Origin: a virus | Reading direction: 5' to 3' (one strand) | Virus record (IMG/VR): IMGVR_UViG_3300001533_002415 | Span: 1-34,940 of that record | Length of the DNA stretch: 34,940 nucleotides | Part shown: in pieces, positions 1 to 7,132 of the stretch | How positions within the stretch are numbered: the stretch's first letter is position 1 | How the letters are laid out: every line of letters begins with the position of its first letter | Program-made: the position numbers and the translations under genes | The notes under the pieces: model-generated | Seen by the model: the letters and a program-made list of their open reading frames with translations, nothing else | What the model was told of the DNA's origin: nothing | Database searches by the model: none

Positions 1-88
1 CAGCCCCCTTCCATCGCTTCGTGACGCCTTCCCCCCGGGGGGGCAGGCAAAGCCAACCCTCACCCTCGTTTCCTCTCCCGCACGCGGG
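1..88. other. left host flank, intergenic-like
   Basis: No coding region is visible in these 88 bases. They hold GC-rich runs (seven C then seven G around 31-43) and, at 71-88, the first part of what looks like a host palindrome (CTCTCCCGC then GCGGG) that stops at the phage end. It does not continue the fucosidase frame found on the other side of the phage. Confidence 0.5.
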
Positions 89-138
89 TGTATACCAAGC
101 CGCAAAAAATTTCGGCTCAGGACAAATTAAATGAGAAT
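89..138 (+). repeat. late-side phage end (transposase-binding terminal repeat)
   Basis: The end starts with TG at 89-90, then TATACCA at 91-97, then 19 bases and a 22-bp block at 117-138. That block is identical, inverted, to 34789-34810 at the other end, and the TATACCA-N19-block spacing is the same at both ends. The 22 bases at 95-116 match the outer unit of the other end at 14 of 22 positions, so each end appears to hold two adjacent 22-bp units. Paired sites at both ends are what MuA-type transposases bind. The exact terminal base is inferred from the TG rule. Confidence 0.8.
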
Positions 139-163
139 TTTCATTTTCATTGCCTGAGCCGAA
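105..163 (-). terminator. terminator-like hairpin overlapping the phage end
   Basis: Positions 111-121 and 153-163 form a perfect 11-bp inverted repeat with a 31-base loop. Read on the minus strand, the stem is followed by ATTTTTT. It follows the last late gene (stop at 255) and so would end the late transcript at the phage boundary. The loop contains the conserved end repeat, which also explains its unusual length. The equivalent stem is absent at the other phage end. Confidence 0.55.
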
Positions 164-254
164 AACTTGACACATTACAAACCTTTCTCCGGTTTGATTC
201 TCCCTGCTTTACTTTACACCTCCAGTCTGAATTTGTCAACCCCCACTTTACACT

Positions 255-1019
255 TCACCCATAATTTCTGATCACCAACTCCCCGAATTTCCGCCTGGCT
301 TCGACTTTCCTGCTGATACTGTAGCCAACCTCGACCTCATCGATCCGGAAGCCTGAGAACACATCCCGCATGACTTCATGGTCATTGATTGTCAGGATGA
401 ACTTCCCTTCGATTGCCGCAAGGATTTCCGCAAGCCGCTGATAATCCTCGATCCCCACTTTATAACGGTATCCAGCCGTCTGGTAATATGGTGGATCGAG
501 ATAGAACACTGTTTCCCCGCCGTCATAGCGCCTGACGGTATCGGGAAACGTTCCTTGCTCGATGGTGACATGTCAGAGCCTGTTATGTACCCCTGAAATC
601 GTTTCATAGATTGTGTCCAGATTCAATCGTGGTTGTCCCGTCCGTGAGTATCCGAACGATGGTTCATCCCATTTCCCGCCGAATGCGGTCTTGATGATAT
701 AAAAAAATCGCACCGCCCGCTGTATTTCGTCAAGGTCTTCGGGATCGGTATTGACAAAATCTGTAAACAACTTCCTTGACACCAGCATCAGATCATATGC
801 CTGGAGAAACGCCCGGTGACAGTTCTTGACTATCCGGAAGAAGTTTACCAGATCCCCGTCGATATCGTTGTAAACCTCTGCCTTTGATGGTTCTTTCCCG
901 AAAAGCACCCATCCCGCGCCGCCGAACACTTCGACATAGCAGGTATGTTCCGGTATCATTCCGATGATTGTTTTCCGCAGACGGCGTTTCCCACCCATCC
1001 AGCAAATTGGAGCGTCCAT
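255..1019 (-). pseudogene. D12-class DNA N6-adenine methyltransferase, split by in-frame TGA
   Basis: This would be a 254-residue adenine-specific DNA methyltransferase that transfers methyl from S-adenosylmethionine to adenine in DNA. The start at 1019 has AGAGGA 5 bases upstream and gives the usual family N-terminus (MDAPICWMGGKRRL). The SAM-binding motif I reads EVFGGAGW and the catalytic motif IV reads YLDPPYY. Between them a single TGA at 573-575 interrupts the same reading frame (RL-stop-HVTIE); the sequence after it continues the family pattern down to the normal C-terminus. Other genes here end in TGA, so the code is standard. An Arg CGA to TGA transition is the simplest cause; readthrough or sequence error is possible. 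It sits at the end of the late region, like the mom modification gene of Mu, and may protect phage DNA from restriction. Confidence 0.8.
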
Positions 1020-1112
1020 GCAATTCCTCTTGTGTTTTTCATATGTCATCATTACTTTTCTCTCGATTCCGAAGAGAGTAGAGGCTCTGCCTTGACGCTC
1101 CCAAATAGCGTC

Positions 1113-1136
1113 GGCCTGATGTTTCCACATCAGGCC
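1113..1136. terminator. hairpin between KTSC gene and methyltransferase
   Basis: A perfect 9-bp stem (1113-1121 with 1128-1136) has a 6-base loop and lies in the 140-base gap between the two genes. The T-run is on the plus-strand side, 8 bases after the stem. For the minus-strand transcript it is therefore a hairpin without a proper U-tract and may be an attenuator or RNA-stability element. Confidence 0.35.
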
Positions 1137-1159
1137 TGCTCTCGTTTTTTAACCCGTTT

Positions 1160-1330
1160 TCATTCGTTTTTGTCTTTTTTTTTGCTGCTTATCAGGAGTT
1201 GGTTGACCTCCGCAGGTACGTCATGGTATTGATATACCGTTCCCGTCCGGAACTCAACCTCCAGCGTCCCGCTTCCCGCGTCATACCCGATTCCATTAAT
1301 ATTACTCGATACTACATCTACCCGTTCCAT
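1160..1330 (-). CDS. small KTSC-domain protein
   Basis: This 56-residue protein starts at an ATG with AAGGAG 7 bases upstream and ends in TGA. The sequence follows the KTSC domain pattern (SSNINGIGYD near residue 8, then a beta strand, then GTVYQYHDVPAEV near residue 30). The usual C-terminal part with the aromatic GxYFN motif is replaced by a lysine-rich tail (SSKKKDKNE), so the domain is short. The function of KTSC domains is not known; they are common in phage late regions. It is transcribed with the structural genes upstream. Confidence 0.7.
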   Translation of the reverse strand: MERVDVVSSNINGIGYDAGSGTLEVEFRTGTVYQYHDVPAEVNQLLISSKKKDKNE

Positions 1331-1348
1331 GACAGGCTCCTTTCACTG

Positions 1349-1639
1349 TTATCCTGCTGTTTCGACCTTCACCCTGACTGCTTCTCCAGCCGCGCTCCTG
1401 CCGTCCGAGAACGTGACATATGCCCAGAATTTCCACCAGCCCGCAGCGTTCAGATCGTCCGCGCTGGCCATGTCTTTATAAATCACACCGTTTGTTTCAT
1501 CGCTTACAGACGCGCTCCATTCGCCCGTTGTCCCGTCAGGCTTCTCATATTTGATTTTGGTTGCCTCAGCGTCCGTGATGTCCTGGTACGTCGTAAGCTG
1601 TATTCGTAACGCCGTCTGACCGGCAAATATAGTGCTCAT
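1349..1639 (-). CDS. small structural protein, probable baseplate/tail-tip accessory
   Basis: This 96-residue protein is predicted to be beta-rich. It contains the string YEKPDGTTGEW and a later VTFSDGRSAAGEAV, a pattern I associate with short phage proteins encoded next to tail fibres and upper baseplate proteins. Its ATG overlaps the TGA of the upstream gene (ATGA), so the two are translationally coupled. No catalytic motif is visible. The family assignment is by resemblance only. Confidence 0.6.
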   Translation of the reverse strand: MSTIFAGQTALRIQLTTYQDITDAEATKIKYEKPDGTTGEWSASVSDETNGVIYKDMASADDLNAAGWWKFWAYVTFSDGRSAAGEAVRVKVETAG

Positions 1640-2547
1640 ATCCGCGACTCCAATTCAAGAGTAGTCGTTATTCGTGATGACAGCGAGAGAGTAGTCGTTA
1701 TTCGTGATGACAGCGAGAGGATTTCCGTAAGCTGATACTGCGCCCGCCAGAGAAGTGATGCCAACGGTTCAACGGTTACCGCTAATGGATGCTGAATAGC
1801 CCCTGTCAAAACCGTTCCCGGAAGCGCCGATATGTCAAGCGGCGACTTTACACTCTGTCCTGTAGTAATATCAGCTTCTAACACTGCCTCCAGCGCCGCC
1901 GTAAGCCGTCCCTGGAACTCGCTTCCGGTAATCACACTGACATCAAGCGGCGTCTCGATACTGGCACCGTCCCCGGCCATTGGCCTGATCGACACCGATA
2001 TCGACTCAACAATGCCTGTTTCGCTGGAATAGGTGAGCTCCACTTCCGCCGTGATAGTCGGAGCGATACCGATAGTGATCATTACCGTCATATCGGCATT
2101 CGCCCCCGCGTTCATTTCGCCCGCACTTTTTATTCCGCCCGTTAATCCGGTCTCTGCTGATATCACCGAATCTAATATGCTCGAGCATATTCCTGTACAA
2201 TCTATTTCGGCCCCGACAGCCGTTGATAACGGTGATTTGATTTCCGCTGGAAAATTGGTTTCGGCTTCTGTCATTATCGATAACGGCGATGTATGTTTCG
2301 TAGAATATGCCGTTTCGATTTCGATAGACGGCCCCATACTCACCAAGATATCAACAGGGAAAGAAAGCTCCGCTTCACATGTGGCCGTGAGTGCAGACAG
2401 GAGTTCCCCTGTCAAACTGGCGTCAGACATGAGAGACACATCAATGCTTTCCGATATGCCGTCCCCTCCCGCACTCGTCTCTCTCTGCACCGCCCCGATG
2501 TCATAACCGCCGTACTGTACGGCTCCTATGTCACGGTAACTCGACAT
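1636..2547 (-). CDS. repetitive structural protein, unknown function
   Basis: This 303-residue protein is rich in Ser, Thr, Ala, Ile and Glu and almost lacks aromatic residues after the first 20. The N-terminus repeats DIGAVQ twice, as in short surface-binding tags. The body alternates short beta-like stretches (for example ISVSIRPMAGDG, LDVSVITGSEF) that look like degenerate repeats. The C-terminus contains a 10-residue tandem repeat (LSLSSRITTT) caused by a 30-bp DNA duplication. It follows the tailspike gene directly, which suggests a tail-tip or fibre-associated protein. I do not recognise the family. Confidence 0.6.
   Translation of the reverse strand: MSSYRDIGAVQYGGYDIGAVQRETSAGGDGISESIDVSLMSDASLTGELLSALTATCEAELSFPVDILVSMGPSIEIETAYSTKHTSPLSIMTEAETNFPAEIKSPLSTAVGAEIDCTGICSSILDSVISAETGLTGGIKSAGEMNAGANADMTVMITIGIAPTITAEVELTYSSETGIVESISVSIRPMAGDGASIETPLDVSVITGSEFQGRLTAALEAVLEADITTGQSVKSPLDISALPGTVLTGAIQHPLAVTVEPLASLLWRAQYQLTEILSLSSRITTTLSLSSRITTTLELESRI
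1659..1718 (-). repeat. two tandem copies of a 30-bp unit in the coding sequence
   Basis: The unit at 1659-1688 is repeated without change at 1689-1718. It encodes 10 residues of the form LSLSSRITTT, and a diverged third unit follows at the protein C-terminus (LELESRI). The exact identity suggests recent slippage. Confidence 0.85.
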
Positions 2548-3561
2548 TTACCAAATCCCTCCGTCAGTGCCTGCGGCGAGACAAGGCGAGTCGGACTGCA
2601 ATGAGAAATCCTCGGAACCGTCTGTTTCTGAAACGAACTTCGGGTCTGATGTGATATTGTCGGAACCCCACGGAGTACCGGAATTTATATCGACTGCGCC
2701 TGAAGTGTTGTTACTGAAACAACAATTTTTTAACAAGGCAAAATTTGTATTGCCAGTATTAGTATTAATACCATACCCACCATTCGACCGTATAATACAG
2801 CTTTCAATGTTAATACTGTATGCTGCCGAACCAGCTCCGTAGTCGATGCCGTCCCCTCCGTTTCCGAAAATCGTACATCCTTTGATCATTACATTTAGGG
2901 TTGCCCTATACCCATCATCACAAATTCCGTCGCCACCGTTGTCATATATGAGGCAGTCAATAATCAATATTCTGTTTCCGCTTCTATCTGCTTCTGCTAT
3001 GCCGTGGGAAACATTATCGTGTATCGAACATCTAATCCACCATGTGCCGCCTCTGTCAGTGGCGTTGTTTCCATACCCCTTACGTCCGTTATTATCAACC
3101 TCACATTCTATAAATTTAAGAGTATGGTCTATTGAATGAGAGTCATAAAAGCCTTCGTACGTCGCTCCGGTAAACCGACAATTTTCCCATATTTCAGGAC
3201 TACCGTTAGAATGATCGACATTGTGAGATGTGCCGTTTTGTAAAACAAGGTTCTTAAACTGCAAACCGCCAGTTATTGTCTTAAATATTGGCGCCGATGA
3301 AATAGACGCTCCGTCGATAGTTGCTCGCGTGTCGTCGTCTGTACCGTCCGAAGCGCACCCCTTAAATTCAATTTGGGAATTGCCTGAACCTGCATTCGTG
3401 TCAAAGTCGATTGTGGCAGTCGGACTGTATGTCCCATCCGCTTTGATTAATACCACGTCCCCGGCAACGGCAGTATCGGCGGCTTCCTGTAACGTAAACT
3501 CATCGTTGATTGAGCCGTCCCCTCCTCCGGTAGCGGAGGAGCTTGTATAATATGTTGCCAT
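2548..3561 (-). CDS. tailspike / right-handed beta-helix protein
   Basis: The 337-residue protein shows parallel beta-helix repeats from about residue 90 to 300: strand-turn units of about 20-25 residues with conserved Asn/Gly turns (NNGRKGYG, DNGGDGICDD, GNGGDGIDYG, SNGGYGIN). A short N-terminal segment (EAADTAVAGDVVLIKADGTY) matches the entry strand of pectate-lyase-like folds. The C-terminal string DSPCLAAGTDGG is typical of bacterial beta-helix surface proteins. In a phage this fold usually forms a receptor-binding spike that may cleave host polysaccharide. No catalytic residues can be assigned from sequence alone. Confidence 0.75.
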   Translation of the reverse strand: MATYYTSSSATGGGDGSINDEFTLQEAADTAVAGDVVLIKADGTYSPTATIDFDTNAGSGNSQIEFKGCASDGTDDDTRATIDGASISSAPIFKTITGGLQFKNLVLQNGTSHNVDHSNGSPEIWENCRFTGATYEGFYDSHSIDHTLKFIECEVDNNGRKGYGNNATDRGGTWWIRCSIHDNVSHGIAEADRSGNRILIIDCLIYDNGGDGICDDGYRATLNVMIKGCTIFGNGGDGIDYGAGSAAYSINIESCIIRSNGGYGINTNTGNTNFALLKNCCFSNNTSGAVDINSGTPWGSDNITSDPKFVSETDGSEDFSLQSDSPCLAAGTDGGIW

Positions 3562-3564
3562 ACC

Positions 3565-3882
3565 TTACCTCAATGCGTTGACTGCCGGTTTCAGGACGGT
3601 ATTCAGTTTGGCGTTATTGTTCGCTTCCATGTCGGTGACGAACTCCTGCAACCGTGAAATTACCAGTGTGGCGTCATTGCCATTGATCGGCGTACGACCA
3701 TCATTTGCGGAGCCATCAATGATAAGGTCTGCCGATACGGGAATCTCTGTCCCCATGTTTGTAGCGTACCACTCATCAACTACCTGTTTTGCAATGGTGT
3801 ATAGTTGCGCCATGCGCTCGGCGGCAGGGCGAATCTTCTCGTTGCTGAACCTGACTGCCTGTGGTGATGTGATATCAGCCAT
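3565..3882 (-). CDS. hypothetical late protein
   Basis: This is 105 residues from the ATG at 3882, which has GAGGGGG about 7 bases upstream; an upstream in-frame ATG lacks such a site. The first half is helical (SNEKIRPAAERMAQLYTIAK) and the C-terminus is helical as well. The middle mentions DGSANDGRTPINGNDA, a loop-rich stretch. It lies immediately before the tailspike, so a structural adaptor or chaperone is possible. The family is not recognised. Confidence 0.65.
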   Translation of the reverse strand: MADITSPQAVRFSNEKIRPAAERMAQLYTIAKQVVDEWYATNMGTEIPVSADLIIDGSANDGRTPINGNDATLVISRLQEFVTDMEANNNAKLNTVLKPAVNALR

Positions 3883-3961
3883 TTCGTTTCCCCCTCTTCC
3901 ATCCAAACAGCCCGGCGAATATCGCCGCCGCCGCGATAAATAAAGCTATCGTTGTTCTCAT
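3875..3961 (-). CDS. 28-residue membrane peptide
   Basis: A short ORF encodes a single hydrophobic segment (IALFIAAAAIFAGLFGW) ending in basic residues (KRGKRNG). Its stop overlaps the start region of the next gene, and it begins 8 bases after the stop of the upstream gene, with GGAGG about 12 bases ahead of the ATG. Packing this tight suggests it is real and translated by coupling. Its role is unknown; small phage membrane peptides often serve lysis or exclusion. Confidence 0.45.
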   Translation of the reverse strand: MRTTIALFIAAAAIFAGLFGWKRGKRNG

Positions 3962-3968
3962 TGTTCTA

Positions 3969-4397
3969 CTATGCCTCCGGGATGTCCAATTTGAATTCGG
4001 CCGGATTGATGGTGACCGTTTCCTCGTCCTGGACTGTCTTCAGTCCCCAGTTCCGGGCGAAATACAGCTTCAATGATGTCACGCCGCGAACCGCCCAACC
4101 GTAGACAGTGTTTGGGCCGCCGGTGGCCGTCCACTCGATACCGGTGCCGGTGTTGTAGACAGACACGATCGGATCGGCTTCGGTCGCCGCCGCGAAATTC
4201 GCCTTTGTGAGCGTCTGCTTGGCCAAACCGTTTGTGGTGATCTCGGTCAGATCGGCATTGACCGTATCATCGGCGATAGTGACATCGGTAGAAAACAAAA
4301 ATATTTCCTTATTCTCCGGCGTCGCGTCATCCTTGAATACGGCGTCCATCATTTCCTGCATGCCCTCGATAAGCGCCTGTGCGCTTCCTGCTGCCAT
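3969..4397 (-). CDS. hypothetical late structural protein
   Basis: This is 142 residues from the ATG at 4397, which has GAGG 6 bases upstream. An upstream ATG would translate the palindromic repeat at 4416-4440 and is unlikely. The N-terminal third is helical (QALIEGMQEMMDAVF); the rest is beta-rich with TVYGWAVRGVTSLKLYFARN, a pattern seen in phage proteins of virion tips. It sits between the lysis genes and the tailspike. The family is not recognised. Confidence 0.6.
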   Translation of the reverse strand: MAAGSAQALIEGMQEMMDAVFKDDATPENKEIFLFSTDVTIADDTVNADLTEITTNGLAKQTLTKANFAAATEADPIVSVYNTGTGIEWTATGGPNTVYGWAVRGVTSLKLYFARNWGLKTVQDEETVTINPAEFKLDIPEA

Positions 4398-4415
4398 AGT
4401 ATACCTCGTTCGTTT

Positions 4416-4548
4416 GTAGGGGCACAATGCCTTGTGCCCGTTATAATATCCCTAATCCGTATTATTCCCCCTTAAAAGGGGGGACGCCGGCGTTAGCCGG
4501 AGGGGGGTCTTGTTTTATTGTAGGGGCATAAAATATTATGTCCCTATT
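4416..4548. repeat. palindromic repeat cluster B-A-B
   Basis: A type B copy (4416-4440, GTAGGGGCAC..GTGCCC), a type A copy (4465-4511, CCCCCTTAAAAGGGGG plus CCGGCGTTAGCCGG and AGGGGGGTCTT) and a diverged type B copy (4520-4548). The cluster fills most of the gap between the two neighbouring genes. Confidence 0.85.
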
Positions 4549-4583
4549 TTATGCCCCACATTTTGCCTTATCGGTACGGACCC

Positions 4584-5066
4584 TTACGAGCCTACCCAAA
4601 TACGGAACACGTCCTTGCCCTCTTTGACAATATGGCCAAGCTCTTCCCTGGATATCTTGTTATCCTCTAAGGCGGCGCCCAGCACAGTCATAAATTGGCC
4701 TGCCTCCACAAACGTCTTCTTTAGTTTTCCGGATAGTGCTCCCAGCGCCCCGGCGATGATACCCACAATGACCGTGATTATCATCGCGATTACTTCAGTC
4801 GATAACCAGTTCTTTACGGTCCCGAATATCCCGGCCTCGTATACCGGCCCATCCATATAATTCCCCCCTAACAGGGGGGACACGGCGTAGCCGAGGGGGG
4901 TCTCTGCGGTCTGATTGCTCGCGGCCATCAAATCATAGGGGCGCAACGCATCGCGCCCAATCTCCGCCGTCATCTGTCCGGCATCAGGCGGCCCGAAAAA
5001 CACCGCGATGTCGAACAGCGCGACAGCCGCCAACATCAGCATGATAATGAAAAGTACAAGGCGCAT
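4584..5066 (-). CDS. holin-like two-span membrane protein carrying translated repeats
   Basis: This is 160 residues from the ATG at 5066, which has AAGGAGG just upstream. A first membrane span lies at about residues 2-22 (LVLFIIMLMLAAVALFDIAV) and a second at about 95-115 (VIAMIITVIVGIIAGALGAL). A charged C-terminal domain follows (EDNKISREELGHIVKEG). The loop between the spans is made partly of read-through palindromic repeats: RDALRPYDLMAAS from a type B copy and ETPLGYAVSPLLGG from a type A copy. It follows the endolysin gene, so a holin is the natural guess, although the family was not recognised directly. Confidence 0.6.
   Translation of the reverse strand: MRLVLFIIMLMLAAVALFDIAVFFGPPDAGQMTAEIGRDALRPYDLMAASNQTAETPLGYAVSPLLGGNYMDGPVYEAGIFGTVKNWLSTEVIAMIITVIVGIIAGALGALSGKLKKTFVEAGQFMTVLGAALEDNKISREELGHIVKEGKDVFRIWVGS
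4861..4960. repeat. type A and type B repeats inside the holin-like gene
   Basis: Type A occupies 4861-4902 and a diverged type B copy (GGGGCGCAACGCATCGCGCCC) occupies 4936-4960. Both keep the reading frame open on the minus strand and add about 30 residues to a loop between two membrane spans. Confidence 0.85.
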
Positions 5067-5089
5067 AATGGCCTCCTTTTTGTTAAGGT

Positions 5090-5590
5090 TTACGCCCGCC
5101 ACCGGTATGGCTCCGGACGCATGTCAAGGTGAATGCCCCAGGTATAAAGCCCTATTCCTCCGAAATTCAGCGAGAGTGCTATCTTGTAAAGCTCACGCCG
5201 TTTATCCTCATCTGTCTCTCCCAGATCAGTTGCGAAGCGCATGTGCCATGAGTTTTCAGTCCCGCCGATCTCTTTGTTGTGATCGGGGCACCGGTACCCC
5301 GAATTAACCATTATAGGCTCTCCATAGTCCCGCCTGAGCCGTTCCAGTAGTTCCATATGGATATAGAAGCCCGGCGTAATACGGATCCGTTCACAGCACG
5401 GGCAGACAAGTTCCTCTAAACGGAAATGTTCGGTGACATGGCGATTTGCTATAACATCCCCTTCAATATCGCCCCCCCCTAACAGGGGGGATACCGGCTT
5501 TAGCCGGAGGGGGGTCTTGTTTATGAACGGTATTTCCACCGGCTCAATTGCTTGCTTTTTTGGCAGCAAGAACGATATCCAATTTCTCAT
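5090..5590 (-). CDS. endolysin, M15-type D-Ala peptidase
   Basis: The 166-residue protein is a predicted zinc peptidase that cleaves peptidoglycan stem peptides during lysis. The peptidase M15 signature is clear: NSGYRCPDHNKEIGG at 96-110, zinc ligands H116 (ENSWHMRFATD), D122 and H154 (GIHLDMR). Residues about 26-45 (NKTPLRLKPVSPLLGG) come from a type A palindromic repeat inserted in frame between the N-terminus and the catalytic domain. The hydrophobic N-terminus (WISFLLP) is too short for a normal signal peptide. The ATG has GGAAG 7 bases upstream and overlaps the end of the upstream membrane gene by 47 bases. Confidence 0.85.
   Translation of the reverse strand: MRNWISFLLPKKQAIEPVEIPFINKTPLRLKPVSPLLGGGDIEGDVIANRHVTEHFRLEELVCPCCERIRITPGFYIHMELLERLRRDYGEPIMVNSGYRCPDHNKEIGGTENSWHMRFATDLGETDEDKRRELYKIALSLNFGGIGLYTWGIHLDMRPEPYRWRA
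5471..5518. repeat. type A repeat inside the endolysin gene
   Basis: A full-length type A copy (C-run, TAACA, G-run, CCGGCTTTAGCCGG, AGGGGGGTCTT). It is read in frame on the minus strand as TPLRLKPVSPLLGGG. Confidence 0.9.
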
Positions 5591-5798
5591 TTATCGCTTC
5601 CAGACTTTCTTTCAAAATTCGAATTTCAACCGTATTCGTGACAATCTGATCCCGCGTCCGCTCCGTTTGAAACAGCATGCCGCCCATGAATCCGCCGCAT
5701 ATCGACGTGATCACCAGTATGATGGAAATCATCCACCTGTACCGGTCCTCACGGGTTTTTGCCTGGCAAATCTGTTCCCTCAGATCGTCTTCGCTCAC
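5544..5798 (-). CDS. small membrane protein with coiled coil, lysis cassette
   Basis: This is 84 residues from a GTG at 5798. AAGGAG lies 8 bases upstream and the GTGA overlaps the stop of the preceding gene, which decides this start. A charged N-terminus is followed by a single span (MISIILVITSICGGFMGGML, about residues 23-42) and a C-terminal heptad region (VEIRILKESLEAINEKLDIVL). The topology and its place before the endolysin suggest a holin, spanin or XhlA-like lysis accessory. This is inference from context. Confidence 0.65.
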   Translation of the reverse strand: MSEDDLREQICQAKTREDRYRWMISIILVITSICGGFMGGMLFQTERTRDQIVTNTVEIRILKESLEAINEKLDIVLAAKKASN

Positions 5799-6013
5799 TT
5801 TTGCTGCTCCTTCAGCCGCAGATATGCGCTCGCAATCGGCTGTTTGCTGATTTCTGTCGTATAACGGTCTTTGATCCACTGTTGTATCTGATCAACAATC
5901 CGTCCGCCGAGTTCATCGATCCCCTGCTGCGGCGTCTTGCCCGCCTCTACCGCAATCTCTGCCAGCACTGCCGCTTCGTCTTCGGTGAGCGATATGGTTG
6001 TAGCATAGTCCAT
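5795..6013 (-). CDS. small hypothetical protein at start of lysis cassette
   Basis: A 72-residue, mostly helical protein (ISLTEDEAAVLAEIAVEAGK) without membrane span. Its upstream region on the minus strand has AAGGAGGTTATCG before the ATG, a strong ribosome binding site. Its last codons contain the binding site for the next gene, which supports coupled translation. The N-terminal half resembles short chaperone-like phage proteins encoded near tail genes, but no family is recognised. Confidence 0.65.
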   Translation of the reverse strand: MDYATTISLTEDEAAVLAEIAVEAGKTPQQGIDELGGRIVDQIQQWIKDRYTTEISKQPIASAYLRLKEQQK

Positions 6014-6024
6014 CGATAACCTCC

Positions 6025-6576
6025 TTAGAAAGCTGCGAATTGTAAACTTATATCATGGTTTCCTGCACTTCCAGACCGTGATCCACGTGCCGACAAACGC
6101 GTTCCGCTTGCGATCTTTCGTCTTGGAAGCACTGGTATAATCATACATTCGATGACACCAAATAACTGAAAGTAGCTTGTTCGGAAAAAAGTCGTCTCGC
6201 TCGACGCGGCGCCAGTGCCTAATTCTATGACCGCGCGCTGATCTGAAGTCGGTTGCGGATTCGTAATTACAATATGCGCCAGGTACAAATCTGCTGACAA
6301 GCTCGCGATCAGTTGCGTCCATGGACAGAAGGAAAGTGAACCATAGAAATTAATACTTGTAATTGAGCCGTCCTCAACGAATTCAGCGTTGCTGTGCCCC
6401 AATGTGGCAAGCGCCTCGAGGGAATGATTCCCCCTGCCGAAATCACTCACGTCAGACACTGCCAGCGTTTGGCCCAGAATCGACCCGTCGGCAACCACGC
6501 TGTCGAGCGTCACCGTATTGGAAAACGATTTTCGCCAATATTGTAAGATCGATTCGATGTTAGCGATTTCTAACAT
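6025..6576 (-). CDS. tail-tip protein, paralogue of its upstream neighbour
   Basis: A 183-residue protein clearly related to the product of 6578-7132: shared strings include NTVTLDS.VADGSILGQ, LAVSDVSDFGRGNHSLEALAT, IASLSADLYLA and ELGTGAASSETTFFR, at the same positions. The pair arose by tandem duplication and has diverged to roughly half identity. The beta-rich centre suggests a virion component. Function unknown. Confidence 0.7.
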   Translation of the reverse strand: MLEIANIESILQYWRKSFSNTVTLDSVVADGSILGQTLAVSDVSDFGRGNHSLEALATLGHSNAEFVEDGSITSINFYGSLSFCPWTQLIASLSADLYLAHIVITNPQPTSDQRAVIELGTGAASSETTFFRTSYFQLFGVIECMIIPVLPRRKIASGTRLSARGSRSGSAGNHDISLQFAAF

Positions 6577-6577
6577 G

Positions 6578-7132
6578 TCAAAGCTCCGTAAAAACCAAAC
6601 CTACCCAAACGGTTTCATTTGGATATGATTTCGAAAACCGTCCGCTTATGCGTGTGTCTGACGGGAGGGGAATCTGTGGTAGAACAGGGAACAGATATGT
6701 GCTTCTGTCGTCAGATACTATGAAACTGGCCCTGAATATTGCCGTTTCGCTTGATGCCGCCCCGGTTCCTATTTCTATAACAATTTCGCAGGAATTGTTC
6801 GGATCAGTGACGCCGACGCATACCAAACAGAGCGACCGGTCTGCCGACAGGCTGGCATCGATTTGCGTCCACGTGCCTGAGCTGGTGATGTTGGTCATGG
6901 TCGGAGTCCCGGTCGTTCCCTCTTCGAGATAGGACGTGTCATCGCGGCCCATCGTGGCAAGAGCTTCCAGCGAATGGTTCGTCCGGTCGAAATCGCTCAC
7001 ATCCGACACTGCCAGAATCTGGCCCAGAATCGACCCGTCAGAGACTTCGCTGTCAAGGGTTACGGTGCTCGATAGCAGTGTTCGCCATTTCTGTTTTAGG
7101 CCTTCTATAAATGGTATGGTGATACTGCTCAT
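6578..7132 (-). CDS. tail-tip protein, paralogue of its downstream neighbour
   Basis: A 184-residue protein with an N-terminal helical segment (IEGLKQKWRTLLSS), then STVTLDSEVSDGSILGQ, a conserved HSLEALATMG stretch and a beta-rich C-terminal half (SCEIVIEIGTGAASSETAIFR). Its ATG overlaps the stop of the upstream gene (7129-7132). Position after the hub protein implies a distal tail or fibre adaptor. No known family was recognised. Confidence 0.7.
   Translation of the reverse strand: MSSITIPFIEGLKQKWRTLLSSTVTLDSEVSDGSILGQILAVSDVSDFDRTNHSLEALATMGRDDTSYLEEGTTGTPTMTNITSSGTWTQIDASLSADRSLCLVCVGVTDPNNSCEIVIEIGTGAASSETAIFRASFIVSDDRSTYLFPVLPQIPLPSDTRISGRFSKSYPNETVWVGLVFTEL

Noticed and set aside
255-1019. 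TGA recoded as Trp or Gly (alternative genetic code) to explain the methyltransferase
   Set aside because: Many other genes here end in TGA, often overlapping the next ATG, so TGA is a stop codon in this genome.
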